Source of the DNA: Mycolicibacterium porcinum
Lineage (GTDB): Bacteria; Actinomycetota; Actinomycetes; Mycobacteriales; Mycobacteriaceae
Assembly (NCBI GenBank): GCA_002086835.1
Contig: MVIG01000027.1
Coordinates: 1 to 64,000, forward strand
Reading direction: 5' to 3'
DNA: 64,000 nt
Position numbers and translations under genes: made by a program. The notes beneath the pieces are model-generated. The model was not told the DNA's origin, did not search any database, and was given only the letters and a program-made list of their open reading frames with translations. Of the stretch, positions 48,474 through 57,263 are shown piece by piece (position 1 is the stretch's first letter; every line of letters starts with the position of its first letter).

Positions 48474-49091
48474 TTAATCGGCGGTGGCGAGGCCCGCCCG
48501 CAGAGCCCGATCCACCCCGGCCGAGATGACGGCACGGGCCAGCTCCCGCAGGTCGTCGGCATCGGATGAGGCGCCGCGGCATTCGGTGAGCGCCGCGACG
48601 ACCGACTCGGCCACCCGATCGATCGCAGGGTCCGCCGACCGGGCCAGGTGGGCGATGATCCGGATACAGCGCCGCTGGTCCTCCGCGTCGGCGACCAATG
48701 CGGCCAGTACCGGGTCGGGCATCTCCACGGAGCCGTCGACGATGCGCAACAGCCCGAAGTCCACGAGCGTGCGGACATCGTCGTCGGCCGGCTCCACATT
48801 CAGTGTCAGCGTGCTCGGCCGAATCCAGTCCGAAGCTTCGATGCCCAGGGCGCCCGGCAGATCCTTGCCGCTGCGCAATCCCGCGAAGAACTCGGCGATG
48901 TGCGCCGAGTTGAAACCCTTGGCCAGTAGCTGGCTGATCGCCGCCAACTGCGCCAGGTGTCGCTCGCCGTAGTACGCCGAGCGCCCGACGCGACGCGGCG
49001 AGTCCAGCAGTCCGCGCTCTCGATAGGCGCGGATATTGCGGGCGCTGACGCCCGAAATCCGCGCCAGATCCTCAAGGCGGTACTCAACCAA
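48474..49091 (-). CDS. MerR family transcriptional regulator
   Basis: A 205-residue regulator starting at a TTG with GGAGG 8 bases upstream. The N-terminal MerR helix-turn-helix is clear: YRLEDLARISGVSARNIRAYRERGLLDSPRRVGRSAYYGERHLAQLAAI. The effector part has no paired cysteines, so it is more likely a small-molecule or stress sensor than a metal sensor. The middle is Asp-rich (EPADDDVRTLVDFG). It is divergent from the MFS gene and may control it. Confidence 0.87.
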   Translation of the reverse strand: MVEYRLEDLARISGVSARNIRAYRERGLLDSPRRVGRSAYYGERHLAQLAAISQLLAKGFNSAHIAEFFAGLRSGKDLPGALGIEASDWIRPSTLTLNVEPADDDVRTLVDFGLLRIVDGSVEMPDPVLAALVADAEDQRRCIRIIAHLARSADPAIDRVAESVVAALTECRGASSDADDLRELARAVISAGVDRALRAGLATAD

Positions 49092-49410
49092 GCCGACGTC
49101 CTCCGCGTCGGTTTGAACATCGATTCATGCCGACACCCTACTCTCACGTTAATGCCGCGAGCGAATTTACACCAAGATGCATCGATCATCCGAATGGTTC
49201 ACAAGTACCCTGACCATCAGCGGATATGTAACACCACCCGCCTCAATTTGCACGCGAAGATGCATTTTCAGCCAACTCATTGAATCGTCGCAAAGCCGGC
49301 CCGCAGACCACATTCACAGCCGCCACAAAGAACCGCCGTTCGCTTCGGCGGCCGCGGTGCGAGAGCATGTACGTCTGCCCCGACAAACACATTTGACGAA
49401 AGGTGCCCGC
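49092..49410. other. Divergent promoter region merR/MFS
   Basis: 319 bases without a supported gene between the divergent MerR and MFS starts. It is less GC-rich than the genes and contains GATGCATCGATCATC (49174-49188), but I find no clear 18-20-bp spacer with a MerR-type dyad that I would call an operator. Both promoters must lie here. Confidence 0.4.
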
Positions 49411-50679
49411 GTGCGCCCCTGGATCGTTTGGGCCGCCGGGCTGCTCGCCTACATCATCGCGGTCCTCGACCGCACCACCCTCGGCGTCTCGGGCCTACAG
49501 GCCGCTGACAGGTTTGCCGCCAGCCCGGGTGTGCTGTCCACGTTCGTCGTGCTGCAGGTGATCGTCTACGCCGCCGCCCAGGTTCCGGCCGGACTGCTGC
49601 TGGACCGGTTCGGGTCCCGCGCGCTCATCGTCTGCGGAGCCGCGCTGATGACCGCAGGCCAGCTCGTCCTGGCGCTGAGCGAGTCGCTTCCGGCCGCCAT
49701 CGGTGCCCGGGCCATCGTCGGTCTGGGCGACGCGTTGACCTTCATCTCGGTACTTCGCCTGGTGCCGTACTGGTTCGAGCCGGAGCGCGTCCCGTTGGTG
49801 GCGCAGCTGACCGGAATCTGCGGACAGTTGGGGCAGGTCCTGTCCGCGGTCCCCTTCCTCGCCATCCTCACCGGCTCCGGCTGGACACCGGCCTACCTGT
49901 CGGTCGCGGCGTTCGGAATCGTGGTGATCGTGTTGGCGCTGGCCCTGATTCGCAATACGCCGCATGGTTCCGCGCTGACGTCCGAGCCGATCTCCTTACA
50001 TACCACCTTGTCCCGGATCAAGACCGTGTGGCTACGGCCGGGAACCAGGCTCGGATTCTTTACCCACATGGGCACCCAGTTCTCCGTCACGGTGTTCGCG
50101 CTGATGTGGGGAGTGCCCTACCTGACGGTGGCACAGGGACTTTCGGAAACCGCGGCAGGCTCCCTGCTGACCGTCTCGGTGGTCGCCGCCATCTCGGCCG
50201 GAATCATGATCGGGATATTCACCGGCCGTCATCCGCACCGCAGGTCACGGCTGGTGCTGTGGATCATCGCCAGCAATGCCCTGATCTGGACCGTGGTGCT
50301 GGCCTTGCCCGGCCCGGCGCCCGTGTGGCTGTTGGTCGTGCTCATCGTCGTCATCTCGGTCGGCGGTCCGGGTTCGATGGTCGGCTTCGACTTCGCCAGG
50401 ACCTTCAATCCGAGCCACACGCTCGGCACGGCCCAGGGCATGGTGAACATGGGCGGCTTCCTGGCGGCCCTGCTGGTGATGCAGGCCATGGGCCTGATCC
50501 TGTCGGGCACCGACAGCTACTCGTTCGCGTCGTTCCGGCTGGCCTGGTCGGTGCAGTACGCGGTGTGGATCCTGGCCACGATCGGAATCCTGATCACCCG
50601 CACCAAGACCCGACGGCTGCTCGCCGCCGAGCAGGAACGAATGCTGTTGGAAAGCTTCGAGACTCACCCCGGCCGGTGA
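49411..50679 (+). CDS. MFS transporter
   Basis: A 422-residue major facilitator protein from the GTG at 49411 (GAAAGG upstream; a TTG at 49393 is the alternative). It has about 12 transmembrane segments, the loop 2-3 motif GLLLDRFGSRALIV, the ARAIVGLGDALTFISVLRLVPYWF segment of the nitrate/sialate-type branch, and the fifth-helix region. The C-terminus is basic and Glu-rich (RTKTRRLLAAEQERMLLESFETHPGR). The divergent MerR gene is its likely regulator. The last 16 bases overlap tail-to-tail with the ltrA-like gene. The substrate is unknown. Confidence 0.85.
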   Translation: MRPWIVWAAGLLAYIIAVLDRTTLGVSGLQAADRFAASPGVLSTFVVLQVIVYAAAQVPAGLLLDRFGSRALIVCGAALMTAGQLVLALSESLPAAIGARAIVGLGDALTFISVLRLVPYWFEPERVPLVAQLTGICGQLGQVLSAVPFLAILTGSGWTPAYLSVAAFGIVVIVLALALIRNTPHGSALTSEPISLHTTLSRIKTVWLRPGTRLGFFTHMGTQFSVTVFALMWGVPYLTVAQGLSETAAGSLLTVSVVAAISAGIMIGIFTGRHPHRRSRLVLWIIASNALIWTVVLALPGPAPVWLLVVLIVVISVGGPGSMVGFDFARTFNPSHTLGTAQGMVNMGGFLAALLVMQAMGLILSGTDSYSFASFRLAWSVQYAVWILATIGILITRTKTRRLLAAEQERMLLESFETHPGR

Positions 50680-51932
50680 ACATCCAGGCGCCGGCCGACG
50701 ATCTCGGCGGCGTGCCGATGCCCGACCGCCTCGAAGCCGACGACCACCACCACCGGCGCCGCGGTGACGACCAGCAGGCAGACCGCCATCGGCGTCCCAT
50801 GGGCGGCCAGTGCGACCGCGCCGACAAGCGCCCCCGCGGCCAGCACCAGCAGAAGTGCGTGCAGCAGATCGAAATCCGCCACCAGGAATGAGTAGATGAC
50901 GAACATCGCCACCAGATAGACGCCCACCGGGATCGCCACCGCCAGCACCGTGCCGACGGAATCCATCTTCGATTCGCCGTCGATGTAATAGGCCGCGACG
51001 TGCAAGCCCGCCCCGGTGGCCACGATCGCCGCGAACACCGCGAGATGCAGATACCCGTACCAGAACGACAGCGTGCGCTGGGCATGCAGCAACGCGCCGG
51101 CCGGCACCAGGAAATACACCCACCACATCCCGAAGGTCAGCCCGATGCCGGCGGCCACGAACAGGATCGCGTCGGTGGACCAGCCGTGCTCCCCCACCGC
51201 CGCCGTCAGGGATGCCACCGTGCCGACCACGCCTTCGCCCAACGCGATGATCGCGAGCAGTCCGTAGCGCTCGGCGACGTGGTGCGCATGCCACGGGGTG
51301 CCGCCCATCCGGCGTTCGGCCAGGATGGGCCCGCTGATCTCCACGACCATCAGCACCAGGGCGGTGACGAAGAAGACCGTCAGGGAGGTCTGGACGAAGA
51401 TCTGCACCACCCATCCGATCTGGGCTATGACCACGGCGCACGCGTAGGTCAGGCAAGCGGACCGGCGCGGCGGATCCTGCACGGCAGCCCGTAACCACTG
51501 CCCCACCAAGGCAATTCGCATCACCACATAACCGGCCACCATCACCTCGTTGTCGACGTGCCCGCCGTGTTCGATGGAGGCGAAGACGGGCGGTATGCCC
51601 ATCGCCAGGATGATGACGCCGACCATCTGCAGCATCGTCATCACCCGGTAGATCCAGTCGTCGGTGTCGTAGGCGGATGCGAACCAGGTGAAGTTCATCC
51701 ACGCCCACCAGATCGCGAAGGCGGAGAACCCGAAACCCGCGAGCCCGGCCGACACGTGGCCCTCTGCCATCAGATGCGCGAGCTGCGAGGCCGCCACCCC
51801 GAAGGCGATCACAAAAGTCAGGTCGAACAGCAATTCCAGCGGGGTGGCCACCCGGTGCTGCTCATGCGGGTCACGCCCGGTCATCCGGCTCAAGCGATGA
51901 GTTTGAACCGGACTCGGCCTCTCCTCGTTCAC
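50664..51932 (-). CDS. Low temperature requirement A (LtrA) family membrane protein
   Basis: A 422-residue integral membrane protein of the LtrA family, with about ten hydrophobic helices. Family marks are HRVATPLELLFDLTFVIAFG near the start, WWAWMNFTWFASAYDTDDW, and AERYGLLAIIALGEGVVG in the middle. The family was named from a Listeria gene needed for growth in the cold; its biochemical function is unknown. The GTG at 51932 has AAAGGG upstream; an in-frame GTG at 51962 is possible. It overlaps the convergent MFS gene by 16 bases. Confidence 0.85.
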   Translation of the reverse strand: MNEERPSPVQTHRLSRMTGRDPHEQHRVATPLELLFDLTFVIAFGVAASQLAHLMAEGHVSAGLAGFGFSAFAIWWAWMNFTWFASAYDTDDWIYRVMTMLQMVGVIILAMGIPPVFASIEHGGHVDNEVMVAGYVVMRIALVGQWLRAAVQDPPRRSACLTYACAVVIAQIGWVVQIFVQTSLTVFFVTALVLMVVEISGPILAERRMGGTPWHAHHVAERYGLLAIIALGEGVVGTVASLTAAVGEHGWSTDAILFVAAGIGLTFGMWWVYFLVPAGALLHAQRTLSFWYGYLHLAVFAAIVATGAGLHVAAYYIDGESKMDSVGTVLAVAIPVGVYLVAMFVIYSFLVADFDLLHALLLVLAAGALVGAVALAAHGTPMAVCLLVVTAAPVVVVVGFEAVGHRHAAEIVGRRLDVHRPG

Positions 51933-52037
51933 CTTGTATGTCCCTTTCTCGCCGGATATCACCGCAATTCCACCGCATCAGGGCACCGGGCCACGGATTG
52001 GCTACGGCGTGGTGGCGGAATTGTGCGCGAAATACAG

Positions 52038-52049
52038 GTAGTGCACTAC
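52038..52049. promoter_or_regulatory. 12-bp palindrome upstream of mini-SARP gene
   Basis: GTAGTGCACTAC, a perfect dyad 38 bases before the SARP-like start and within the divergent region with the ltrA-like gene. It may be an operator, possibly an autoregulatory site. Confidence 0.4.
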
Positions 52050-52086
52050 TGATGTCACGGCCGCGGCCAACCTCGAGGATGATCGT

Positions 52087-52665
52087 GTGTCCAAGCAATT
52101 CACGCTGAACCTCCTCGGCGAGTTCGCCGTCTACCGAGACATGGAGCCGGTGGCATTGCCGCCGTCATGTCGCCGGTTGGTGGCGCTGGCCGCCGTGAAG
52201 CGTCGCGAGCTGCACCGCAGCTGGGTGTGTGACCTGCTGTGGCCGGACAGCCCGCCGCACAAGGCGGTGTCATCGCTGCGCTCCGCCCTGTGGCGACTGC
52301 GACCGCTGGGCGCCGACTGCCTGCTCGTGGTGCGTCATCAGTACGTCAGCCTGGCGCCCGAGGTGCAGGTCGACTGGCACGAGGCCCTCGCATTGCACGA
52401 AGCAATGGCGGTGATCGACGGTCGACCGGCACCTGCGGCCACCCACCCCGTCCTGCGCCGGCTGGCGCGCAGCGGTGACCTGCTCGAGGGCTGGCCCGAT
52501 TCCTGGTGTGCCGCCGAGCGCGACCGCTATCGGGCCATCAAACGATCCGTCCTGGATGCACCCGACAGCCCCGCAAGGCAGGTAACGCACTACGCAGTCC
52601 CGGGTTCACGTCCGGGGTCGCACGGCGGCCGCCACCACAACGACAACGCGGGGTGCCGGCCATGA
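52087..52665 (+). CDS. Truncated SARP/BTAD-type transcriptional regulator
   Basis: A 192-residue protein from a GTG (GAGGATG upstream). Residues 1-95 are an OmpR-like winged helix as in SARP activators: FTLNLLGEFAVYRDMEPVALPPSCRRLVALAAVKRRELHRSWVCDLLWPDSPPHKAVSSLRSALWRLRP. The region 96-165 resembles only the first helices of a BTAD domain (WHEALALHEAM, GDLLEGWPDSWCAAERDRYRAIKRSVL). Normal SARPs are 250 residues or more, so this is a minimal form. The stop overlaps the start of a 38-aa membrane peptide gene (ATGA). Confidence 0.78.
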   Translation: MSKQFTLNLLGEFAVYRDMEPVALPPSCRRLVALAAVKRRELHRSWVCDLLWPDSPPHKAVSSLRSALWRLRPLGADCLLVVRHQYVSLAPEVQVDWHEALALHEAMAVIDGRPAPAATHPVLRRLARSGDLLEGWPDSWCAAERDRYRAIKRSVLDAPDSPARQVTHYAVPGSRPGSHGGRHHNDNAGCRP

Positions 52666-52778
52666 GTGCGATACTGCTCGTCCTCGCCGGGGTCAGCGCG
52701 CTGATCACCGCGTTGGCCGTGCACGAACTGCAGACCTGGCTGGAGCGGTGGGCGTACGAGCGTCACGCGCAGGACTGA
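52662..52778 (+). CDS. 38-aa single-pass membrane peptide coupled to SARP gene
   Basis: A 38-residue peptide (MSAILLVLAGVSALITALAVHELQTWLERWAYERHAQD) whose ATG overlaps the stop of the regulator gene by 4 bases. Residues 3-20 form one hydrophobic helix, and the rest is an amphipathic, Trp- and Arg-rich tail. The overlap argues for translational coupling. I know no family; it could anchor or modulate the regulator, or be an independent membrane microprotein. Confidence 0.55.
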   Translation: MSAILLVLAGVSALITALAVHELQTWLERWAYERHAQD

Positions 52779-52800
52779 TCCCGCGGCGCGGCACGGGCCA

Positions 52801-53475
52801 CTACACCGGGTCGAACGACGAGATCAGCCAGTTGCCGTCGATCTTGCTCATCCCGACTTTGACCGCGCTGGCCGCGAAGCTCCCGTTGGGGTTCTCCTGG
52901 CTGGTGGTCGCCTGATTGACGAACACCAGCACGGTCGCCGAATCGGGGTGGATCTCCGAGACGGCCGAGCGCACGATCGCCGCGGCGGTCTTGACCGACT
53001 TCTGCTTGGCAGCGGGTGCGACGATCTCCTGCGTGAACTGGGTGTAGTACGACAGGAAATCTCCGGTCAGGTGTGACTTGGCGGCGGTGAAATCGCGGTC
53101 GAGGCTGTCGGGCGCATAGCTCAACAGGGCCACTGTGCCGTCGTTGGCAGCCTTGAGCACCGTCGCCGATGCGGCAGGCCCGGTCTGCTGGTCGGTGCGG
53201 AACTGGGCGAAGTACAGCCATCCGGCCAGGGCGGCCGACGCGATCAGCGCGACCACGAGTGCCAGCGGGAACCACTGCCTCTTGAGCTTCTCGAGCCAGC
53301 CCGCCGGGGCATCGGAAGCCGCCGCGTCCGAATCGCCGGTCGTATCGGCCTCTGCCTGCTGCTCGCCGGCTTCGACGGTTTCTTCCGTCGCGGCGGTCGC
53401 CTCGGTGTCCTCGACCTCGACGGCCGTCGAGGTGTCGTCGTTCACGGTCTCTTTGGTTTCCTGATCCAGGCTCAC
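52801..53475 (-). CDS. Mce-associated membrane protein
   Basis: A 224-residue Mce-associated (Mam) type protein: an acidic Thr/Glu/Ala-rich cytoplasmic N-terminus (1-65), one transmembrane helix (about 70-92, WFPLALVVALIASAALAGWLYF), then a periplasmic domain with an NTF2-like layout (AANDGTVALLSYAPDSLDRDFTAAKSHLTGDFLSYYTQF ... VLVFVNQATT ... SKIDGNWLISSFDPV). The GTG start overlaps the stop of the preceding gene (GTGA). Mam proteins stabilise Mce lipid-import complexes. No mce genes are in the window, so the pair is orphaned. Confidence 0.85.
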   Translation of the reverse strand: MSLDQETKETVNDDTSTAVEVEDTEATAATEETVEAGEQQAEADTTGDSDAAASDAPAGWLEKLKRQWFPLALVVALIASAALAGWLYFAQFRTDQQTGPAASATVLKAANDGTVALLSYAPDSLDRDFTAAKSHLTGDFLSYYTQFTQEIVAPAAKQKSVKTAAAIVRSAVSEIHPDSATVLVFVNQATTSQENPNGSFAASAVKVGMSKIDGNWLISSFDPV

Positions 53476-54341
53476 GGCACGAACTCGACTTTCGACAACT
53501 TGATCTGGTCACCCTCGCGGACCATGTTCACGGCAACCCGCCACGGTCGTGGCTGCTGGTTGGCCCCCGTGGTGTTGGTGACCTTGGTGTTCACCGCAAC
53601 CAGCACGACCGCCTTGTCGTCGCTCATGCTGTCCACGGCGGCGCCGGTGACGTTGGCCTCGGTGACCACCTTCGCGTCCTGAGCCAGCTTGACGAAGTCT
53701 TTCGACTGAGCCTCGAAATCTTCCCGGAACTCGCCGGTGGAGTTGTCGAGGATGTTCTTGACGGCATCTTGGGCGTGGTTGAAGTCCAGCGACATCAGGG
53801 TGACGACGGTCTGGCGAGCCGCTGCGGTGTACTCCGCTGTCAACTGCTCGCGGTGCTGGGCCTGTCGGTGGTGCCAGATCATCCAGCCGCTGGCTGCGAG
53901 CAGTCCGGCGATGACGATGAGCGTCAGGCAGCTCGCCAGCACCTTCCAGAACAGACGGGACACCCGCACTCGTGGCAGCCTCGATGACTTGGCCTCCACT
54001 AATTCTGCGTCCGCCCCGGTATCCGCTCCCTGGGCTTCCTCGACCGGCTGGGCCTCGACGGCCTCTGTCCCCGCGTCTGCCGCGGTCGTGTCGGTGATCT
54101 CCGGGGTATCGGTGTCGTCGGTCTCGCCGGCATCCGCCTCAGTGGCCTCCGTGGCGGTGGCGTCGGCAGCAGCCTCGTTGCGCAGCCGGATGGCGCGGGC
54201 ACGGGCGCGTGCGGCAGCCGCCACGGCCTCGGCCTCCGCGGCTTCCGCTTCGGCTTGCTCGGCCAGTTTCTGTGCGTCGCTCGGTGACGCGTCATCTTCG
54301 CTAGTATCGAGTACCGGCGACGAAGGCTTGCGGGACGGCAT
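53472..54341 (-). CDS. Mce-associated membrane protein, upstream partner
   Basis: A 289-residue Mam-type protein. Residues 20-55 form an Ala/Glu/Arg-rich helix (probably coiled coil), followed by an acidic Thr/Asp-rich region, a transmembrane helix (about 133-155), and a periplasmic domain built like that of the next gene (AARQTVVTLMSLDFNHAQDAVKNILDNSTGEFREDF ... VVLVAVNTKV ... WRVAVNMVREGDQIKLSKVEFVP). It is the first gene of the pair, with a GAGAATTACGTTATC element 35 bases upstream like those in the 54-64 kb module, which links it to that module. Confidence 0.85.
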   Translation of the reverse strand: MPSRKPSSPVLDTSEDDASPSDAQKLAEQAEAEAAEAEAVAAAARARARAIRLRNEAAADATATEATEADAGETDDTDTPEITDTTAADAGTEAVEAQPVEEAQGADTGADAELVEAKSSRLPRVRVSRLFWKVLASCLTLIVIAGLLAASGWMIWHHRQAQHREQLTAEYTAAARQTVVTLMSLDFNHAQDAVKNILDNSTGEFREDFEAQSKDFVKLAQDAKVVTEANVTGAAVDSMSDDKAVVLVAVNTKVTNTTGANQQPRPWRVAVNMVREGDQIKLSKVEFVP

Positions 54342-54375
54342 GCCGACCTCCTGTCCGTTCAGCAGCCTGCTTAAC

Positions 54376-54390
54376 GAGAATTACGTTATC
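54376..54390. promoter_or_regulatory. GAGAAT-type operator upstream of Mce-associated pair
   Basis: ACGAGAATTACGTTATC, an imperfect GAGAA-N5-TT(A/C)TC dyad in the 143-base gap between the ligase gene and the Mce-associated gene. It shares ACGAGAATTAC with the site at 60173-60183. Confidence 0.55.
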
Positions 54391-54484
54391 AGTTTGCGGT
54401 AGTGACCCGAGAGTACATCATCGGCAGTAGGCACTTAAATGGCCATTTACCTGCGGAAATGATGTTTACGCGCTGTGCGTTCAC

Positions 54485-55990
54485 TTAGCCCGGATTGGCC
54501 GCTACCTGCGCCTCAAGCTCATTCTTCATCACCTTGCCGGTGGCGTTGAGTGGCAGTTCGTCGAGGAACTCGACATACCGGGGCACTTTGTAGCCGGCCA
54601 TTCGCTCGCGGCTCCAGGCGATCAATTCCTCGGCGACGGTCGCCGGAGCACCCGGCTCGTCCCGCAGCACCACGAACGCCTTGCCGACCTGGCCCATCCG
54701 CTCGTCGGCGACACCGATGACAGCGACCTGCGCGATCGCCGGATGCTCCAGCAGGAACCCCTCGATCTCGGCCGGATAGGCGTTGAATCCGCCGACGATG
54801 AACATGTCCTTCTTGCGCCCGACGATCCGCAGCCGACCGGACTCCGTGAATTCGCCGAGGTCGCCGGTGTGCAGCCAACCGTCGGCGTCGATCGCCTCAG
54901 CGGTGGCGGCCGGATCATCCAGGTAGCCCTGCATCACGTTGTATCCGCGCACCAGCACCTCGGTGTCGTCGGCGATGCGGACCTCGACCCCCTCACAGGG
55001 CAGCCCGGCGGTGGTGGCCACCTCCTCGGCCGAGTCGCCGGGGCGGGACAGCGTGACGTTGCCCGCCTCGGTGAGGCCGTACCCGGTCATCAACGTCTGG
55101 AATGGCAACTCGTCCCGGATGCGGCGCACGAGTTCCACCGGGATGTCGGCGGCACCGGTCACCCCGGCCCGCAGCGTCGACAGCCGGTCACGGTCCGCGA
55201 CAGCCAGTAGTGAGTGGTACAGCGTGGGTGGACCCGGCAGCATCGTGATGCGTTCGCGTTCAATGAGTTCCACGACGTTGTCGACGTCGAACACAGCCAA
55301 CGGAACCATCGTGGCGCCCCGGAGGAAGGACGCCACCAGCCCCGCCTTCAACCCGAAAGTGTGAAAGTACGGGTTGATCATCAGATAGCGGTCACCCTCG
55401 CGCAGATCCGCCAGGGTGGCCCACTCCTCGTAAGCCCGCAGCGTCTGGCAGTGGTTCATCATCGCGCCCTTGGGCCTGCCGGTGGTACCCGAGGTGAAGA
55501 TGACATCAGCGATGTCGGTGGGCGCGACGTCCCGCGTGAAAGATCTGCCACTGGCCAGGAAGTCAGACTTCAGGTCGATGACCGAGACATCGAGACCAGT
55601 CTCGGCGAAGGTGAAATCCTGCCCGAGGAAACCCTTTTGGACCATCACCGCCTTGGCACCGCTGCGCGCCACCACGTCGGCGGCCTCGTCGGTCTTGAAC
55701 CGGGTGTTGACCGGGACCAGCACGCCGCCAGCGGCCATGATGCCGAAGGCCGCGATGATCCACTCGGCCGAGTTGGGGGCCCAGACCGCGACCCGGTCTC
55801 CTTTATCGACGCCGAACTCGGCGAACGCACCCGAGGCTTTCCGGATGCGCTGCGCGAGTTCGGTGAAGGACAGGCGCAGCGGACCGTCGGCCCCGGCCGG
55901 ATTGTCGCCATAGTCGACGACCGCCTCCGCGTCGCCGAACCGGTCCGCTGCGCTCAAGACCATCGCGGGGATGGTCTGCCACGATGACAC
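54485..55990 (-). CDS. Acyl-CoA synthetase, FadD3-like
   Basis: A 501-residue AMP-forming acyl-CoA ligase from a GTG three bases after the amidohydrolase stop. Motifs: P-loop IFTSGTTGRPKGAMMNH, YGLTEAG, TGDLGEFTESGRLRIVGRKKDMFIVGGFNAYPAEIE (A8 hinge) and C-terminal PLNATGKVMKNEL with the catalytic lysine. Block by block it resembles FadD3, the ligase that activates the cholesterol ring-derived propanoate HIP, for example in NPYFHTFGLKAGLVASFLRGATMVPLAVFD. So it probably adds CoA to a cyclic or branched carboxylic acid. It forms an operon with the amidohydrolase gene. Confidence 0.87.
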   Translation of the reverse strand: MSSWQTIPAMVLSAADRFGDAEAVVDYGDNPAGADGPLRLSFTELAQRIRKASGAFAEFGVDKGDRVAVWAPNSAEWIIAAFGIMAAGGVLVPVNTRFKTDEAADVVARSGAKAVMVQKGFLGQDFTFAETGLDVSVIDLKSDFLASGRSFTRDVAPTDIADVIFTSGTTGRPKGAMMNHCQTLRAYEEWATLADLREGDRYLMINPYFHTFGLKAGLVASFLRGATMVPLAVFDVDNVVELIERERITMLPGPPTLYHSLLAVADRDRLSTLRAGVTGAADIPVELVRRIRDELPFQTLMTGYGLTEAGNVTLSRPGDSAEEVATTAGLPCEGVEVRIADDTEVLVRGYNVMQGYLDDPAATAEAIDADGWLHTGDLGEFTESGRLRIVGRKKDMFIVGGFNAYPAEIEGFLLEHPAIAQVAVIGVADERMGQVGKAFVVLRDEPGAPATVAEELIAWSRERMAGYKVPRYVEFLDELPLNATGKVMKNELEAQVAANPG

Positions 55991-55993
55991 GCG

Positions 55994-57184
55994 TCAGGTC
56001 GTAACGAGGCGACCGAGATTGCCACCCATGATCTTGGCCTGGTCCTCGACAGCGAGGTGCTCAAGGGCGGTCACGTAGTGGGTTGGCTCCGCCAGACCCT
56101 CGGGATGCGGCCAGTCGGACCCGTACAGCACCTGATCGACGCCGATCAGGTTGATCAGGTCGTCGATGCCTTCCTCGTAGAACGGGCTGACGTAGATGCG
56201 GTTCTTGATCTCCTCGATCGGGTTGCCCAGGAAGGCCTCCGGGGCCTTCTTGTAAACCTCGGCCATCGAATCCAGAAGCGGGAACATCCATTTCGAGCCG
56301 GCCTCGACGATGCCCACCTTGAGCTTCGGATGGCGGAACAGCGCGCCGTGGATCACCCAGGAGGCCACGGCATCCTGGATCGGGCGCCACTCGTTGAGGA
56401 TCGACATGGCGTTGGTCTGGAACGGCAGCATCTCCTGCACCGTGCCATCCCATTCCGAGGTGTAGCGCGAGTAGCCGCTGTCCGAGGAATGCATGCCGAC
56501 GAACACGTCGTACTCGACGCAGCGCTCCCAGAAGGGGTCGAACTCGGGCAGCGCGAACGACCGCGGGCCACGGAAGCCGGGCACCGGGGCCGGGCGGACG
56601 AGGATGGCCCGGGCACCGCGCTTGACCGCCCATTCCAGCTCCTCGATCGCCTTCTCGACGATCGGCAGGGTGATGACAGGGGTGACGAAGATGCGGTTCT
56701 GGTAATTGAAGCCCCAGACCTCGTCGAGCCACTGGTTGAGCGAGTGGATGATCACGTGGATGGCGACCGGGTTGTCGCGCAGCCGCTCCTCGATGAGGCT
56801 GGCCAGCGTCGGGAACATCAGCGAGCGGTCGACGCCGAGCTCGTTCATCAGCTCCAGGCGCGGAGCCGGCTCGAAGAAGGCCGGGATGGACCGCATCGGC
56901 TCACCGAACAGCTCACGTTTGCTCTTGCCGTCAGGGTTGCCGAACTTGAAGTACTCCTCCCAGGCGCCCGGCTTGGCGACATGCGAGAACGTCGGGTTCG
57001 GGATGTAGTTGCTGATGTGGCCGTCGATCGCGATCTTGGTACGGCCGTTGACCTCGACGTACTGGACGAGGTCCTTGTACTCCTTGGGGAGGTACTTGGT
57101 CATCGCCTCCGGCGGCTCGTAGAGATGGTTGTCCGCGTCGAACAGCGGAAACGGAATGTCGACCCTATGCGACAGTTGCCCCAT
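55994..57184 (-). CDS. Amidohydrolase-2 family metal-dependent hydrolase
   Basis: A 396-residue protein of the ACMS decarboxylase/amidohydrolase-2 group. The N-terminal FDADNHLYEPPEA is a DxDxH-like metal site; VGMHSSDSGYSRY and YGSDWPHPEGL (the Asp of the barrel end) complete a TIM-barrel metal centre. Members hydrolyse or decarboxylate ring compounds; in mycobacteria large sets of them lie beside steroid and lipid catabolic genes. GGAAAACTCC lies upstream. A perfect GAGAATCATATTCTC operator sits 23 bases before the start. It leads an operon with the FadD3-like ligase. Confidence 0.85.
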   Translation of the reverse strand: MGQLSHRVDIPFPLFDADNHLYEPPEAMTKYLPKEYKDLVQYVEVNGRTKIAIDGHISNYIPNPTFSHVAKPGAWEEYFKFGNPDGKSKRELFGEPMRSIPAFFEPAPRLELMNELGVDRSLMFPTLASLIEERLRDNPVAIHVIIHSLNQWLDEVWGFNYQNRIFVTPVITLPIVEKAIEELEWAVKRGARAILVRPAPVPGFRGPRSFALPEFDPFWERCVEYDVFVGMHSSDSGYSRYTSEWDGTVQEMLPFQTNAMSILNEWRPIQDAVASWVIHGALFRHPKLKVGIVEAGSKWMFPLLDSMAEVYKKAPEAFLGNPIEEIKNRIYVSPFYEEGIDDLINLIGVDQVLYGSDWPHPEGLAEPTHYVTALEHLAVEDQAKIMGGNLGRLVTT

Positions 57185-57206
57185 GGAAAACTCCTTTGCA
57201 ATTCGA

Positions 57207-57221
57207 GAGAATCATATTCTC
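57207..57221. promoter_or_regulatory. Perfect GAGAAT-CAT-ATTCTC operator
   Basis: A 15-base perfect dyad 23 bases upstream of the amidohydrolase gene, typical in size for a TetR operator. It shares the GAGAAT half site with three other promoters in the next 3 kb and with the Mce-associated promoter. Confidence 0.75.
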
Positions 57222-57263
57222 ACTTGATGCCTACCGCAATGCCCATCTCGGCCCGAGGGCTGC

